A stretch of DNA of 9,808 bases from Candidatus Aenigmatarchaeota archaeon (GTDB taxonomy: Archaea > Aenigmatarchaeota > Aenigmatarchaeia > QMZP01): positions 1-9,808 of the forward strand of contig QMZZ01000008.1 in assembly GCA_003663445.1 (NCBI GenBank). Direction: 5' to 3'. Each line of letters begins with the position of its first letter. Position 1 is the stretch's first letter. Under the pieces are notes generated by a model that saw only the letters and a program-made list of their open reading frames with translations, was not told where the DNA came from and did no database searches. The position numbers and the translations under genes were made by a program. This document shows, piece after piece, positions 1 to 6,606 of this stretch.

Positions 1-506
1 ACAGGGATCTCTGCAAGCTCCTCTCGGGTTAGGCCGTAGAGGTGCATATACCTCCTTGCCATTAGAGCATAGAGACCTGTAAAGGTGAAACCGAGGGCTG
101 ATTCCCATTCCTGGTCCCCGGCACCCATCAGGGTTGCGATAGCGCCAGAGCCCTTCAGGTCTGTCATCTTTTCAGCCCCTGCAGCGACCACCAGATCGTA
201 TTCGCCTGATTTTACAGCCAGGTATGCCTGGCGGAAGGCAAGGGCTCCAGAAGCGCACGCAGCTTCGCACCTCACCCCTGGGATCGGGTTCAACCCTGCA
301 TGATCCACGGCCATTGCCCCGAGATGTTCCTGTCCTATAAACCTGCCTGCGGACATGTTTCCGACAAAAACTGCCTGGACCTGAGATCCATCTACTCCTG
401 CATCTTGTAAAGCCAGAGCACCGGCTTCGGCTGATAGCGATTTCAGGGATCTTTCCCAGTGCTCACCGAGTTTTGTTTGACCTATACCAACTACAGCTAC
501 TTTCAT
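1..506 (-). CDS. Acetyl-CoA C-acetyltransferase (archaeal thiolase), C-terminus cut by the window edge
   Basis: Thiolase-superfamily enzyme expected to condense two acetyl-CoA to acetoacetyl-CoA, the first step of the mevalonate pathway to archaeal lipids. The frame is open from the ATG at 506 to base 1, giving 168 visible residues; the family is usually about 390, so more than half lies outside the window. The protein starts MKVAVVGIGQT, typical of archaeal thiolases. The nucleophilic cysteine is C84 in the motif VRCEAACASGAL. The start is supported by a strong Shine-Dalgarno sequence (GGGAGGG, 513-519) 6 nt upstream. It lies 153 bp downstream of HMG-CoA synthase on the same strand. Known archaeal thiolases of this type form a substrate-channelling complex with HMG-CoA synthase and a DUF35 protein, whose gene often follows; that position is off the window. 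An SCP2-type thiolase acting on another substrate cannot be excluded, but the context argues for the mevalonate role. Confidence 0.9.
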   Translation of the reverse strand, partial: MKVAVVGIGQTKLGEHWERSLKSLSAEAGALALQDAGVDGSQVQAVFVGNMSAGRFIGQEHLGAMAVDHAGLNPIPGVRCEAACASGALAFRQAYLAVKSGEYDLVVAAGAEKMTDLKGSGAIATLMGAGDQEWESALGFTFTGLYALMARRYMHLYGLTREELAEIP

Positions 507-659
507 ACCTATCCCTCCCAGGTAAGGGGTCTGCACACCCCGGCCTTTGATCTAACTGTGACCAGGCATGCCAAATAGCTGTCTTATAATCTATATCACC
601 ACCTCTTGCCTGGATCTTCAGGTAGCTCTCTCCTGCCTTACAACCTCTATTTTCTTCCT
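507..659 (-). promoter_or_regulatory. Gap between HMG-CoA synthase and thiolase with a hairpin next to the thiolase RBS
   Basis: This 153-bp minus-strand spacer is long compared with the other junctions here. It holds an AT-rich stretch reading GATATAGATTATAAGA about 80 nt before the thiolase ATG, which could be a weak TATA box. It also holds a 5-bp GGGGT/ACCCC hairpin with a six-base loop (526-541) just upstream of the Shine-Dalgarno sequence. A short open frame begins at 663, its ATG overlapping the HMG-CoA synthase stop as ATGA, and runs 66 codons into the thiolase; I do not consider it a convincing gene. A regulatory role is inference only. Confidence 0.3.
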
Positions 660-1703
660 TCATCTTTTAAGTTTCCTCCTCAACCTTACATACATTCCGT
701 AATCGATATATTCCCTTCTTCTAATCCAGCTTTCGAGTTTGGGCGCCCTCTCCCTCCTTTCCTCTATCCTATCTGTGACCTGAAAGCTGAAGGAGTCTGA
801 ACCGGCACCTGAACCATAGGAGGTTATCAGGATCCTGTCTCCTGGTTTTGCCTGATCGAGAACCGCGCAGAGTCCCAAAAGGCTTGAAGCAGAATAACAG
901 TTTCCGATCTCCTTCACCACCAATCCGGGTTCGTACTGTTCTGGCTTGAAACCGAGCTGTTTAGCTGCTGTTATCGGGAACTTTCCGTTAGGCATATGGA
1001 AAACCGCATACGTGAAGTCCTCTGGCTTCAGCCCGAGCTTCTGCATCAAGCCTTGGGTTGCCGACAAAACATGCTTGAAGTATGCCGGTTTTCCTGTAAA
1101 CCTAGCTGCATGCGAAGGATAATCCTCACCCTCCCTCCTCCAGAAATCCGAGGTATCTGTCGTATAGGAATAGTACCCTTCCAGGGCAGCCAGGGGGTCC
1201 CTGCCTATCAGGAAAGCGGCTGCACCGGCTGCTGCTGTATATTCGAGGGCATCCCCGGGCTTTGACTGCGCGCAATCAGAACCGATAGCCATTCCATACT
1301 TTATCCATCCTGCCTGAACAAGAGAGTGACAGAGGAGCATTGCTGTTGTCCCGGCTTTGCATGCGAACTCGAGATCGACAACGTTTATCTCAGGTGTGGC
1401 ACCCAGGGCCTCTGCTACAACAGTACCTGACGGCTTGACTATATAGGGATGCGATTCAGAGCCTATATAAAGGGCCTGAATATCAGCCGGGTCTGTCCCT
1501 GCCCTCTGGATTGCCTGCTTTCCGGCCTCAACAGCCATCGTTATTGTGTCCTCGTCAAGATCCGGAACCGATTTCTCAGAGATTATGAGACCTGATTTTA
1601 TTTCTCCTGGATCCTTCCCCCATATCCGGGCTATCTCCTCGACCCTTATCCTATACCTGGGGACATATCCGCCATATCCGCAGATACCGATCATAACTTT
1701 CAT
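660..1703 (-). CDS. Hydroxymethylglutaryl-CoA synthase (archaeal type)
   Basis: Condenses acetoacetyl-CoA with acetyl-CoA to HMG-CoA, the second step of the mevalonate pathway. From the ATG at 1703 the protein has 347 residues, matching the usual archaeal length near 350. The catalytic triad is visible: E83 in GSESHPY, the acyl-accepting C115 in LEFACKAGT, and H236 in AVFHMPNGK; these match E79/C111/H233 known from bacterial HMG-CoA synthase. Further family blocks are SYTTDTSDFWRREG and SYGSGAGSDSF. A longer TTG start at 1781 adds a lysine/serine-rich leader across the promoter and is rejected. A second ATG at 1694 (MIGICGYGG) is a real alternative: a TATA-like box is centred 27 bp from it, the spacing of a leaderless transcript, but only 18 bp from 1703. 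Neither start has a Shine-Dalgarno sequence. Its partner thiolase follows downstream. Confidence 0.94.
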   Translation of the reverse strand: MKVMIGICGYGGYVPRYRIRVEEIARIWGKDPGEIKSGLIISEKSVPDLDEDTITMAVEAGKQAIQRAGTDPADIQALYIGSESHPYIVKPSGTVVAEALGATPEINVVDLEFACKAGTTAMLLCHSLVQAGWIKYGMAIGSDCAQSKPGDALEYTAAAGAAAFLIGRDPLAALEGYYSYTTDTSDFWRREGEDYPSHAARFTGKPAYFKHVLSATQGLMQKLGLKPEDFTYAVFHMPNGKFPITAAKQLGFKPEQYEPGLVVKEIGNCYSASSLLGLCAVLDQAKPGDRILITSYGSGAGSDSFSFQVTDRIEERRERAPKLESWIRRREYIDYGMYVRLRRKLKR

Positions 1704-1717
1704 TTTGAGCGAAAGGG

Positions 1718-1726
1718 TTTTTAAAC
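1718..1726 (-). promoter_or_regulatory. Putative TATA box for HMG-CoA synthase
   Basis: On the minus strand this reads GTTTAAAAA, an archaeal TATA-like element. Its centre is about 27 bp upstream of the ATG at 1694 and 18 bp upstream of the ATG at 1703. With the usual 25-27 bp between box and transcription start, this predicts a nearly leaderless transcript starting at or just before 1694. Confidence 0.5.
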
Positions 1727-1761
1727 TAACGTTTTTCAGGCTCGTGGATTGACGAAAAAAG

Positions 1762-1771
1762 CTTTTTTTAT
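1762..1771 (+). promoter_or_regulatory. Putative TATA box for the nitroreductase
   Basis: The run CTTTTTTTAT on the plus strand is centred about 23 bp upstream of the ATG at 1790, consistent with an archaeal TATA box driving a leaderless or near-leaderless mRNA. No Shine-Dalgarno sequence precedes the ATG, which supports this. The box shares the 86-bp divergent spacer with the HMG-CoA synthase promoter. Confidence 0.45.
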
Positions 1772-1789
1772 CCCAAGCCAAATTTGCTT

Positions 1790-2311
1790 ATGGAAACCCT
1801 TGAATGCATCAGGAGCAGGAGGTCGATACGCAAATTCAAGGCTGATGAGATTGATGACGAAACCCTTCTCTCCCTTTTAGAATCTGCAATCCAGGCACCA
1901 TCAGCCGGAAATACCCAGGAATGGCATTTCTTCATCATTCGCGAGCAGGCAAGCAAGCAAAAGCTCGCGGAGGCGGCAATGGGGCAGGGTTTCCTGGTAG
2001 AGGCACCTGTCGTGATAGTCGTGGCTGCTGATCTTGAGGAGATAGGAAGGGCGTACGGGGAGAGGGGAAGGACGCTTTATGCTATCCAGGACACGGCTGC
2101 AGCGATCCAAAACCTGCTTCTGGCAGCATGGGATAGGGGGCTTGGAGCTTGCTGGGTCGGTGCCTTTTCCGAAAAGGCTGTTTCAGATCTGCTTGCCCTT
2201 CCCAGCAACTTGAGACGGGTTGCGCTGATCCCGTGTGGAAGGCCTGCGGGAATGCCGAGAAAGCCGGAAAGAGAGGGATTGGAAGGGAGGGTTCATTGGG
2301 AGCATTGGTGA
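1790..2311 (+). CDS. Nitroreductase-family FMN oxidoreductase
   Basis: A 173-residue protein of the NADH-oxidase/nitroreductase fold, predicted cytosolic, dimeric and FMN-binding. The family signature is clear: an N-terminal SRRSIRKF block (about residues 9-16) for the FMN phosphate, APSAGNTQEWHF (36-47), a central VEAPVVIVVAAD strand, the helix DTAAAIQNLLLAAWDRG (101-117) with GACWVGAF following, and a C-terminal ALIPCGRPAGMPRKPE block. The physiological substrate of such short archaeal members is generally unknown, and sequence alone does not show it. I start at the ATG at 1790; a TTG two codons earlier (1784) is in frame but less likely given the TATA spacing. The stop is one base before the ATG of the next gene, so the two are almost certainly co-transcribed and probably functionally linked. 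Confidence 0.92.
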   Translation: METLECIRSRRSIRKFKADEIDDETLLSLLESAIQAPSAGNTQEWHFFIIREQASKQKLAEAAMGQGFLVEAPVVIVVAADLEEIGRAYGERGRTLYAIQDTAAAIQNLLLAAWDRGLGACWVGAFSEKAVSDLLALPSNLRRVALIPCGRPAGMPRKPEREGLEGRVHWEHW

Positions 2312-2312
2312 G

Positions 2313-2729
2313 ATGAAAAGGGAAAGATGGGCTGCCCTGGTTTTGGGGCTCCTGATGATCGGGTCTATCCTGGGTTTCGCTTCTATGTCTGTAAGATTTT
2401 CGCCTAAAAAGACCGAGATAGGCCCGGTGATCGACAGGATGCTATCACCAGAGGAAAAGGCTGCGATCCTGAGGACAGGGAAGGTCCTGATAGAGTACGG
2501 ATATCAGCAAAAGGGTACAAAAGCCGGGCTGTATCTTTCCTTTGTTCAGAAATATCCCCAGTTTGCTGTTCTCGAAATCTTCCTCTCAAACCAAACGATA
2601 GATCAGCTGATAGGGAATCAGGGGAGGATCATAGACCTGCATAATGTTACCCAGGAATCTGAACTCTTTAGGATATTCTGTGATAATGCTGTTCTGAAAC
2701 CGAAAGAATGTCTTCTAGAGTCCTTTTAG
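2313..2729 (+). CDS. Small membrane-anchored protein of unknown function, possible degenerate thioredoxin-like domain
   Basis: I do not recognise this 138-residue protein with certainty. It starts at the ATG one base after the nitroreductase stop, with a GGTGAG element overlapping that stop. Residues 6-24 form one hydrophobic helix after a basic MKRER start, predicting an N-terminal anchor with the rest outside the membrane or a signal-anchor topology. The soluble part alternates strand and helix: KVLIEYGY (57-64), a helix about 70-82, FAVLEIFL (84-91), RIIDLHNVT (105-113), then a tail with C123 and C133 (FCDNAVLKPKEC). This order resembles a thioredoxin-like fold in which the usual CxxC after the first strand is replaced by YQQK; that is inference. 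Its 3' end overlaps alaS convergently by 15 bp. Pairing with a nitroreductase hints at a redox role but does not prove it. Confidence 0.75.
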   Translation: MKRERWAALVLGLLMIGSILGFASMSVRFSPKKTEIGPVIDRMLSPEEKAAILRTGKVLIEYGYQQKGTKAGLYLSFVQKYPQFAVLEIFLSNQTIDQLIGNQGRIIDLHNVTQESELFRIFCDNAVLKPKECLLESF

Positions 2730-5453
2730 CTTTTCAGGTTCTGCCTTTCCCTGAGCCAGCTCCTTCCTGCCACCACCCCTTATCCCAAGTTTTTCCAGAA
2801 CCTGCCTTGCATCCTCCCTTCCTGACATGCACACAACATCCCCGTCTGGATTCCAAAGAAGGATCGTCGATCTCGGATTTTTCTCGAGCCAGCGGGCTGC
2901 TGTCAGGATGAGGGTTTTCCTGTCAGCATCCACCTGCCTTTTCACCCATTCACCTGCCGGTATCTCTCTTGCAAATTTTTCAGCAAGGGCTTCCCTATCC
3001 TTTTCTGCTTCCTTTCTCGACTTCTTCCATTCCCTGAATACCCATTCACAGAAATCGTGAAGGTTTCCAGAAAAGCTCCCCTTTACACCCTTCAGGAACT
3101 TTTTGAGCGTTTCTGGTAGATTCTCGGGTTGGACAGAAAAGAAGCGAGAGGCCTGTAGAAGGGATTCAGGACCCTCTATCTCGAGCTTGACCTTTTCCGG
3201 AAGGATTTCCCTTATCCTTTCCGCCAGGTTTTCGAGCTCTTTTAGATATTCCTCGGCTGCAGGACCGGCTTTTATCGTTATCCTTGATATCCCATCCTGA
3301 ATCCTTTCTGTTGAGATGACTATAATCCTTCCTATTTCCGATGTGTTCCTGCAATGAAGCCCGCCGCATGCTTCCCAGTCAAGATCATCGATACCGATAA
3401 GCCTCAATTCCTTTGCAGGGACGGCCCCTCCCTGGTATATCCTCATCCCGAACCTTTTCTCTGCCTCGAGCCTCGGCAGGATCAGTCTTTTCACTTCATG
3501 TCCTCTCTGAACAGCCTGGTTTGAGAGCTCAGAGATCCTTTTAAGCTCTTCCTGGGTTATTGGCTTGAAATGCGTTATATCCAGATGCGCTTTTTCAGGA
3601 GATTTGGCAGAACCTGCCTGCCACACATGCCTGCCCAAAACCTCTCTTGCAGCCCAGTTGATAAGATGGATAGCTGTGTGATGCTTTCTCAGTCTTTCCC
3701 TCCTTTCAAGATCTATCTCTCCCTCGACCTCTCCTGGCTCGAAATCCGGGTTCTCGACAAAATGCAGGACGATTCCCTTGACCTTTTTCACATCATAAAC
3801 CCTGTATTTCCTCCCATTTACCAAAATCCACCCATGGTCAGCTTCCTGTCCTCCTCCTTCTGGATAGAAAGCTGTTCGATCAAGGATCACTATTTTATCC
3901 TGGAGGACCTTCAGGACCCTAGCCTTAAACCTTCCCATCCATTCATCCTGATAGTAAAGCAAGCCAGTAGCTGGCAGGTCTGGTATCTCCAGAGGTTCTT
4001 CCTCCTCTGCCCTTTCCTGCATATGCCTTTCAGACACCTTTGCGTAGAAGTCATCGGGTATCTCGACACGGATTCCCTGCTTCTCTGCCTGGGACTTTAC
4101 GAGCTCGGGGGGTATGCCGTGAGATTCGTAAAGCTTGATCAGAAGCTCTAGATCAGGTTTCTCTTTTTTCAAAACCCTTTCAAGCAGGGCTTTTCCTCTT
4201 GCTTTGGTCTGCCTGTACCTCTCGGTTTCGACCTCGAGAACCTCCTGAAAGCCTTCAAGCCCCTCTGAAAGATCCGGGAATAGCGGTTTCAGCCATTTAG
4301 CATGCTCTTCAGCGACCCTGATAAAATCTATATCCAGCCCGTATCTCTCCCGCAGGTCTATCGCCCTCCTCAGGACAAGCCTGAGATTATAACCACCACC
4401 CACGTTTGAGGGGAGGGAACCGTCCTTTGATGCAAATAAAAGCGATTTTATATGATCCGCTATCGCAAAGATAGCCTCTATCGGTCCTATCTTTTGGTCG
4501 AGCTCCCGATAGGTCAGACCCAGCTTCTTGGCTATCTCAGCTTTAGCTTTTTCGAGATCCTTCACCTCATCCAGGTTGAGCCCGCCTGCGAATCTGGCGT
4601 ACTGCCTGAAAACGTCTTCATCATATTCCACCTGCTTTTTTAGCCTCTGAATAACAGGTCCGAAAACGGCTTCATAGGCTGTTGGGGTTCCCTGAGATAT
4701 CCAGCAAAATCTTTCAAGACCTGCGCCCATATCTATCACAGGCCTTTCCATCCTCTTCCAAGAGGCGGGCGTCCCCAGAAACTCTGTAAAGACGGCGTTC
4801 CCGAGCTCCAAGCCCCTCACCATATACTCGAGAGAATATCCGAAAGCCGCTGGACCCACCCATGCATCCTCTATCCATGTTATCTCCTCTGGCTTGATCC
4901 CAAAAACCCGGGTCAGAAGCTCGTAGTCTAGCCTTATGCATTCATCCTTCCAGTACCCTTCTGGAGGCTGGGAATGCTGACCTATCATTACAAAGTTCGT
5001 AAAGTGCTTCCCTGTCCTGCCGACATTCGGGATGTCGTTGAACCTTAGGCATGCCTGTGGGATTATGAGCGGGTTTGCCGGAAACTCGAAGGTCACACCG
5101 TTTCCTGCTCGTTGAAATGCGACGATAGATGCTATCGTGAAATAAAGACCCGGAAACCACCTGCAAACCACAGGATAGGACGGAATCGATTTATGGCCGT
5201 TCTTCACAAAAAATCTCTCTATCTCTCGCCATGTCTCGAGGTAATCAAGCTTTTTCTTGGTTGGTGGGTTCTGGATAAAACCATAATCCACGCAGGGAAC
5301 ATCCCCGCACGTCTGCCTGTCAGGATCAAGGGTCCAGAACGCCTTTCCGCACTTGCAGGTCTTTCTTATCCATCCCTGCTCCCTGAAAAGCTCGACCTCC
5401 CAGTACTGCTTGTAATTTTTTTGGAGTTCAGAAATCAGATTTTTTTTATCCAT
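2715..5453 (-). CDS. alaS: Alanyl-tRNA synthetase (archaeal type)
   Basis: Charges tRNA-Ala with alanine and hydrolyses mischarged Ser/Gly-tRNA-Ala. At 912 residues it has the expected length. The order is: an archaeal N-terminal extension with a cysteine cluster (C33, C35, C49, C54, in WTLDPDRQTCGDVPC), the class II catalytic core with RFNDIPNVGRTGKH (about 138-150), motif 3 GAGLERF (243-249), the tRNA-recognition region, a linker/beta-barrel with FYPEGGGQ (529-536), the editing domain with zinc ligands H592, H596, C696 and H700 (HTAIH and CGGLH), and a C-terminal domain ending in a glycine-rich GGGRKELAQG. The first cysteine pair is CxC where archaeal homologues I recall have CxxC. The ATG overlaps the rpl12 stop by one base (TAATG) with no RBS of its own, implying coupling to the stalk operon. 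Codons 2-5 contain an A8 run. Confidence 0.97.
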   Translation of the reverse strand: MDKKNLISELQKNYKQYWEVELFREQGWIRKTCKCGKAFWTLDPDRQTCGDVPCVDYGFIQNPPTKKKLDYLETWREIERFFVKNGHKSIPSYPVVCRWFPGLYFTIASIVAFQRAGNGVTFEFPANPLIIPQACLRFNDIPNVGRTGKHFTNFVMIGQHSQPPEGYWKDECIRLDYELLTRVFGIKPEEITWIEDAWVGPAAFGYSLEYMVRGLELGNAVFTEFLGTPASWKRMERPVIDMGAGLERFCWISQGTPTAYEAVFGPVIQRLKKQVEYDEDVFRQYARFAGGLNLDEVKDLEKAKAEIAKKLGLTYRELDQKIGPIEAIFAIADHIKSLLFASKDGSLPSNVGGGYNLRLVLRRAIDLRERYGLDIDFIRVAEEHAKWLKPLFPDLSEGLEGFQEVLEVETERYRQTKARGKALLERVLKKEKPDLELLIKLYESHGIPPELVKSQAEKQGIRVEIPDDFYAKVSERHMQERAEEEEPLEIPDLPATGLLYYQDEWMGRFKARVLKVLQDKIVILDRTAFYPEGGGQEADHGWILVNGRKYRVYDVKKVKGIVLHFVENPDFEPGEVEGEIDLERRERLRKHHTAIHLINWAAREVLGRHVWQAGSAKSPEKAHLDITHFKPITQEELKRISELSNQAVQRGHEVKRLILPRLEAEKRFGMRIYQGGAVPAKELRLIGIDDLDWEACGGLHCRNTSEIGRIIVISTERIQDGISRITIKAGPAAEEYLKELENLAERIREILPEKVKLEIEGPESLLQASRFFSVQPENLPETLKKFLKGVKGSFSGNLHDFCEWVFREWKKSRKEAEKDREALAEKFAREIPAGEWVKRQVDADRKTLILTAARWLEKNPRSTILLWNPDGDVVCMSGREDARQVLEKLGIRGGGRKELAQGKAEPEKLKGL

Positions 5454-5749
5454 TATCCGAAGAGTGCTGACAAACCAGCGACAGCCTCTTCAGCCTTCTT
5501 CTCCTCTTTCTTCTCTTCTTCCTTCTTCTCCTCTTTCTTCTCCTCGGCCGGTGCTGCCGGTGCTGCTGCAGGCTGGATAGGTTGCTTGATCGCCTCGTCG
5601 ATGTTTATGTCTTTCAAAGCAGAAACCAAGGCCTTTATTCTTCCCTCATCGGGCTGGATGCCTGCTGCTTGAATTATCTTCTTTATCCCTTCTTCATCTG
5701 GCTTCTTTCCAGCCGCATGCAGGAGCAAAGCAGCATAGATGTATTCCAT
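5453..5749 (-). CDS. rpl12: Large ribosomal subunit stalk protein P1/L12 (aL12)
   Basis: The archaeal/eukaryotic-type stalk protein (not homologous to bacterial L7/L12) that binds P0 as dimers and recruits GTPase factors to the ribosome. The 98 residues fit the family. The N-terminal dimerisation domain (1-60) starts MEYIYAALLLHAAGKKPDE. An Ala/Pro hinge (61-68) and a highly charged Glu/Lys linker follow, and the protein ends in GLSALFG, the factor-binding tail. The linker contains a nine-residue near-tandem repeat. Translation should be strong: a near-perfect Shine-Dalgarno GGAGGTGA (5753-5760) sits just before the ATG. It lies 20 bp after rpl10 and overlaps alaS by one base. Confidence 0.96.
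   Translation of the reverse strand: MEYIYAALLLHAAGKKPDEEGIKKIIQAAGIQPDEGRIKALVSALKDINIDEAIKQPIQPAAAPAAPAEEKKEEKKEEEKKEEKKAEEAVAGLSALFG
5494..5545. repeat. 52-bp polypyrimidine/polypurine tract with an internal 27-bp-spaced direct repeat in rpl12
   Basis: The plus strand is pure C/T across 52 bases. A 22-base unit at 5494-5515 recurs exactly at 5521-5542, a period of 27 bp or nine codons. On the coding strand it encodes the Glu/Lys linker as EEKKEEKKE followed by EEKKEEKKA. This looks like a small in-frame tandem duplication within low-complexity sequence and needs no function beyond the flexible charged linker. Confidence 0.8.
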
Positions 5750-5752
5750 CCT

Positions 5753-5760
5753 TCACCTCC
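5753..5760 (-). promoter_or_regulatory. Strong Shine-Dalgarno sequence of rpl12
   Basis: Minus-strand GGAGGTGA, complementary to the 3' end of 16S rRNA, with 6 nt between GGAGG and the ATG. It is the strongest RBS in the window, fitting the several L12 copies needed per ribosome relative to P0. Confidence 0.85.
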
Positions 5761-5769
5761 AGATAATTC

Positions 5770-6606
5770 CTATTGTGCTTTCATATTTAAAAATTTCTCC
5801 AGGGATGCTGCCTTGGCTGCAGCCAAAGCGAGCAGATCTGGTAGAAGTTCCTTGACCTCGATGCCTGCTTCCAGGGCCAGAGCCCTGGCATGCTGATAGG
5901 CCTCTGAAAGATAGAGGGGCATGAGCGGGGCAGCAGGCCATTTAAGGCTGAAGGCGAGGCTGAGGGCAGAGGATGCAGATTCCTGAATTTCATGAAGCCA
6001 TTGGTCTCGGGATTTGAAGAGCAGGTCCTGTGTATAGATAAGGCCGGAATCCCAGGCAGCCAAAAGGTTTAATCTTAACTGAATGGGCTTTATGTCAAGT
6101 TTTCCGAGCAAGTCAGCCAATTCCGGCGAAACTTCCTCTCCTGCCTTCGCGATCAGCTTGTCAGCCCTGACCACAACCTTCTCCCCCTCAACACCTGCCT
6201 GGATACCGAATTTCTGCAAGAGCCCGATCGCAGGGCCAGGAGGAAGCGGGGTAGGACCTGCCCTTATCCAGAGATCTTCTGGTAGAATATCCCCTGCTTT
6301 TGCTTTTGAATAGCTCTTATTTTGCTCGATCAACCTTGCAAGCTCGAACGGATTTTCCTGGGTGAAGAGCAGGGCTGGCTCTCCCTGAAGGTATTCTGCC
6401 AGCTTCTCCAGCCCGGCCTCAAATAGGGCTCTCTGGATTATCCTTTTCCTGTACATCCTTATGAGTGCCTTGCCCCTGAGCTTTTCCCTTATTTCAAAAA
6501 GCTGGCGGGCCGGAAGCTTATAAAGATCGAGGATTCCGACTACCGGATACTGCTTTAAGAGCTCCTTTATCTCCTTAACCTGCCTGATTTTCTTTTCAGA
6601 TACCAT
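5770..6606 (-). CDS. rpl10: Large ribosomal subunit stalk protein P0/L10 (uL10), lacking the usual acidic C-terminal tail
   Basis: Anchors the ribosomal stalk: it binds 23S rRNA beside L11 and carries L12 dimers on C-terminal helices. The rRNA-binding N-domain spans about 1-107, the archaeal/eukaryotic domain II insertion about 108-180 (GPTPLPPGPAIGLLQKFGIQ), and the L12-binding helical spine about 198-275. The protein is 278 residues and ends ASLEKFLNMKAQ. P0 in well-studied archaea is about 335-350 and ends in a charged stretch plus GLGALFG-type peptide; here that tail is absent. Only 20 bp separate the stop from rpl12, so the tail is not hidden in another frame. The ATG lies inside the end of rpl1 (11-bp overlap) after a GGTGAGG motif, implying coupled translation. 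Confidence 0.94.
   Translation of the reverse strand: MVSEKKIRQVKEIKELLKQYPVVGILDLYKLPARQLFEIREKLRGKALIRMYRKRIIQRALFEAGLEKLAEYLQGEPALLFTQENPFELARLIEQNKSYSKAKAGDILPEDLWIRAGPTPLPPGPAIGLLQKFGIQAGVEGEKVVVRADKLIAKAGEEVSPELADLLGKLDIKPIQLRLNLLAAWDSGLIYTQDLLFKSRDQWLHEIQESASSALSLAFSLKWPAAPLMPLYLSEAYQHARALALEAGIEVKELLPDLLALAAAKAASLEKFLNMKAQ

Noticed and set aside
1704..1781. Extension of HMG-CoA synthase to a TTG at 1781
   Set aside because: The extra 26 residues are low-complexity, cross the TATA-like boxes of both divergent genes and have no counterpart in archaeal HMG-CoA synthases.
2235..2312. Upstream extension of the small membrane protein into the nitroreductase
   Set aside because: It would overlap 78 bp of a well-supported gene and put a charged leader before the TM helix; the ATG right after the nitroreductase stop is the natural start.
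3570..4151. 193-codon plus-strand open frame opposite alaS
   Set aside because: Antisense shadow of a conserved gene, with low-complexity composition and no RBS or recognisable motif.
5112..5672. 186-codon plus-strand open frame opposite alaS/rpl12
   Set aside because: Its Ser/Phe repeats are the reverse reading of the L12 Glu/Lys linker; it is a shadow frame.
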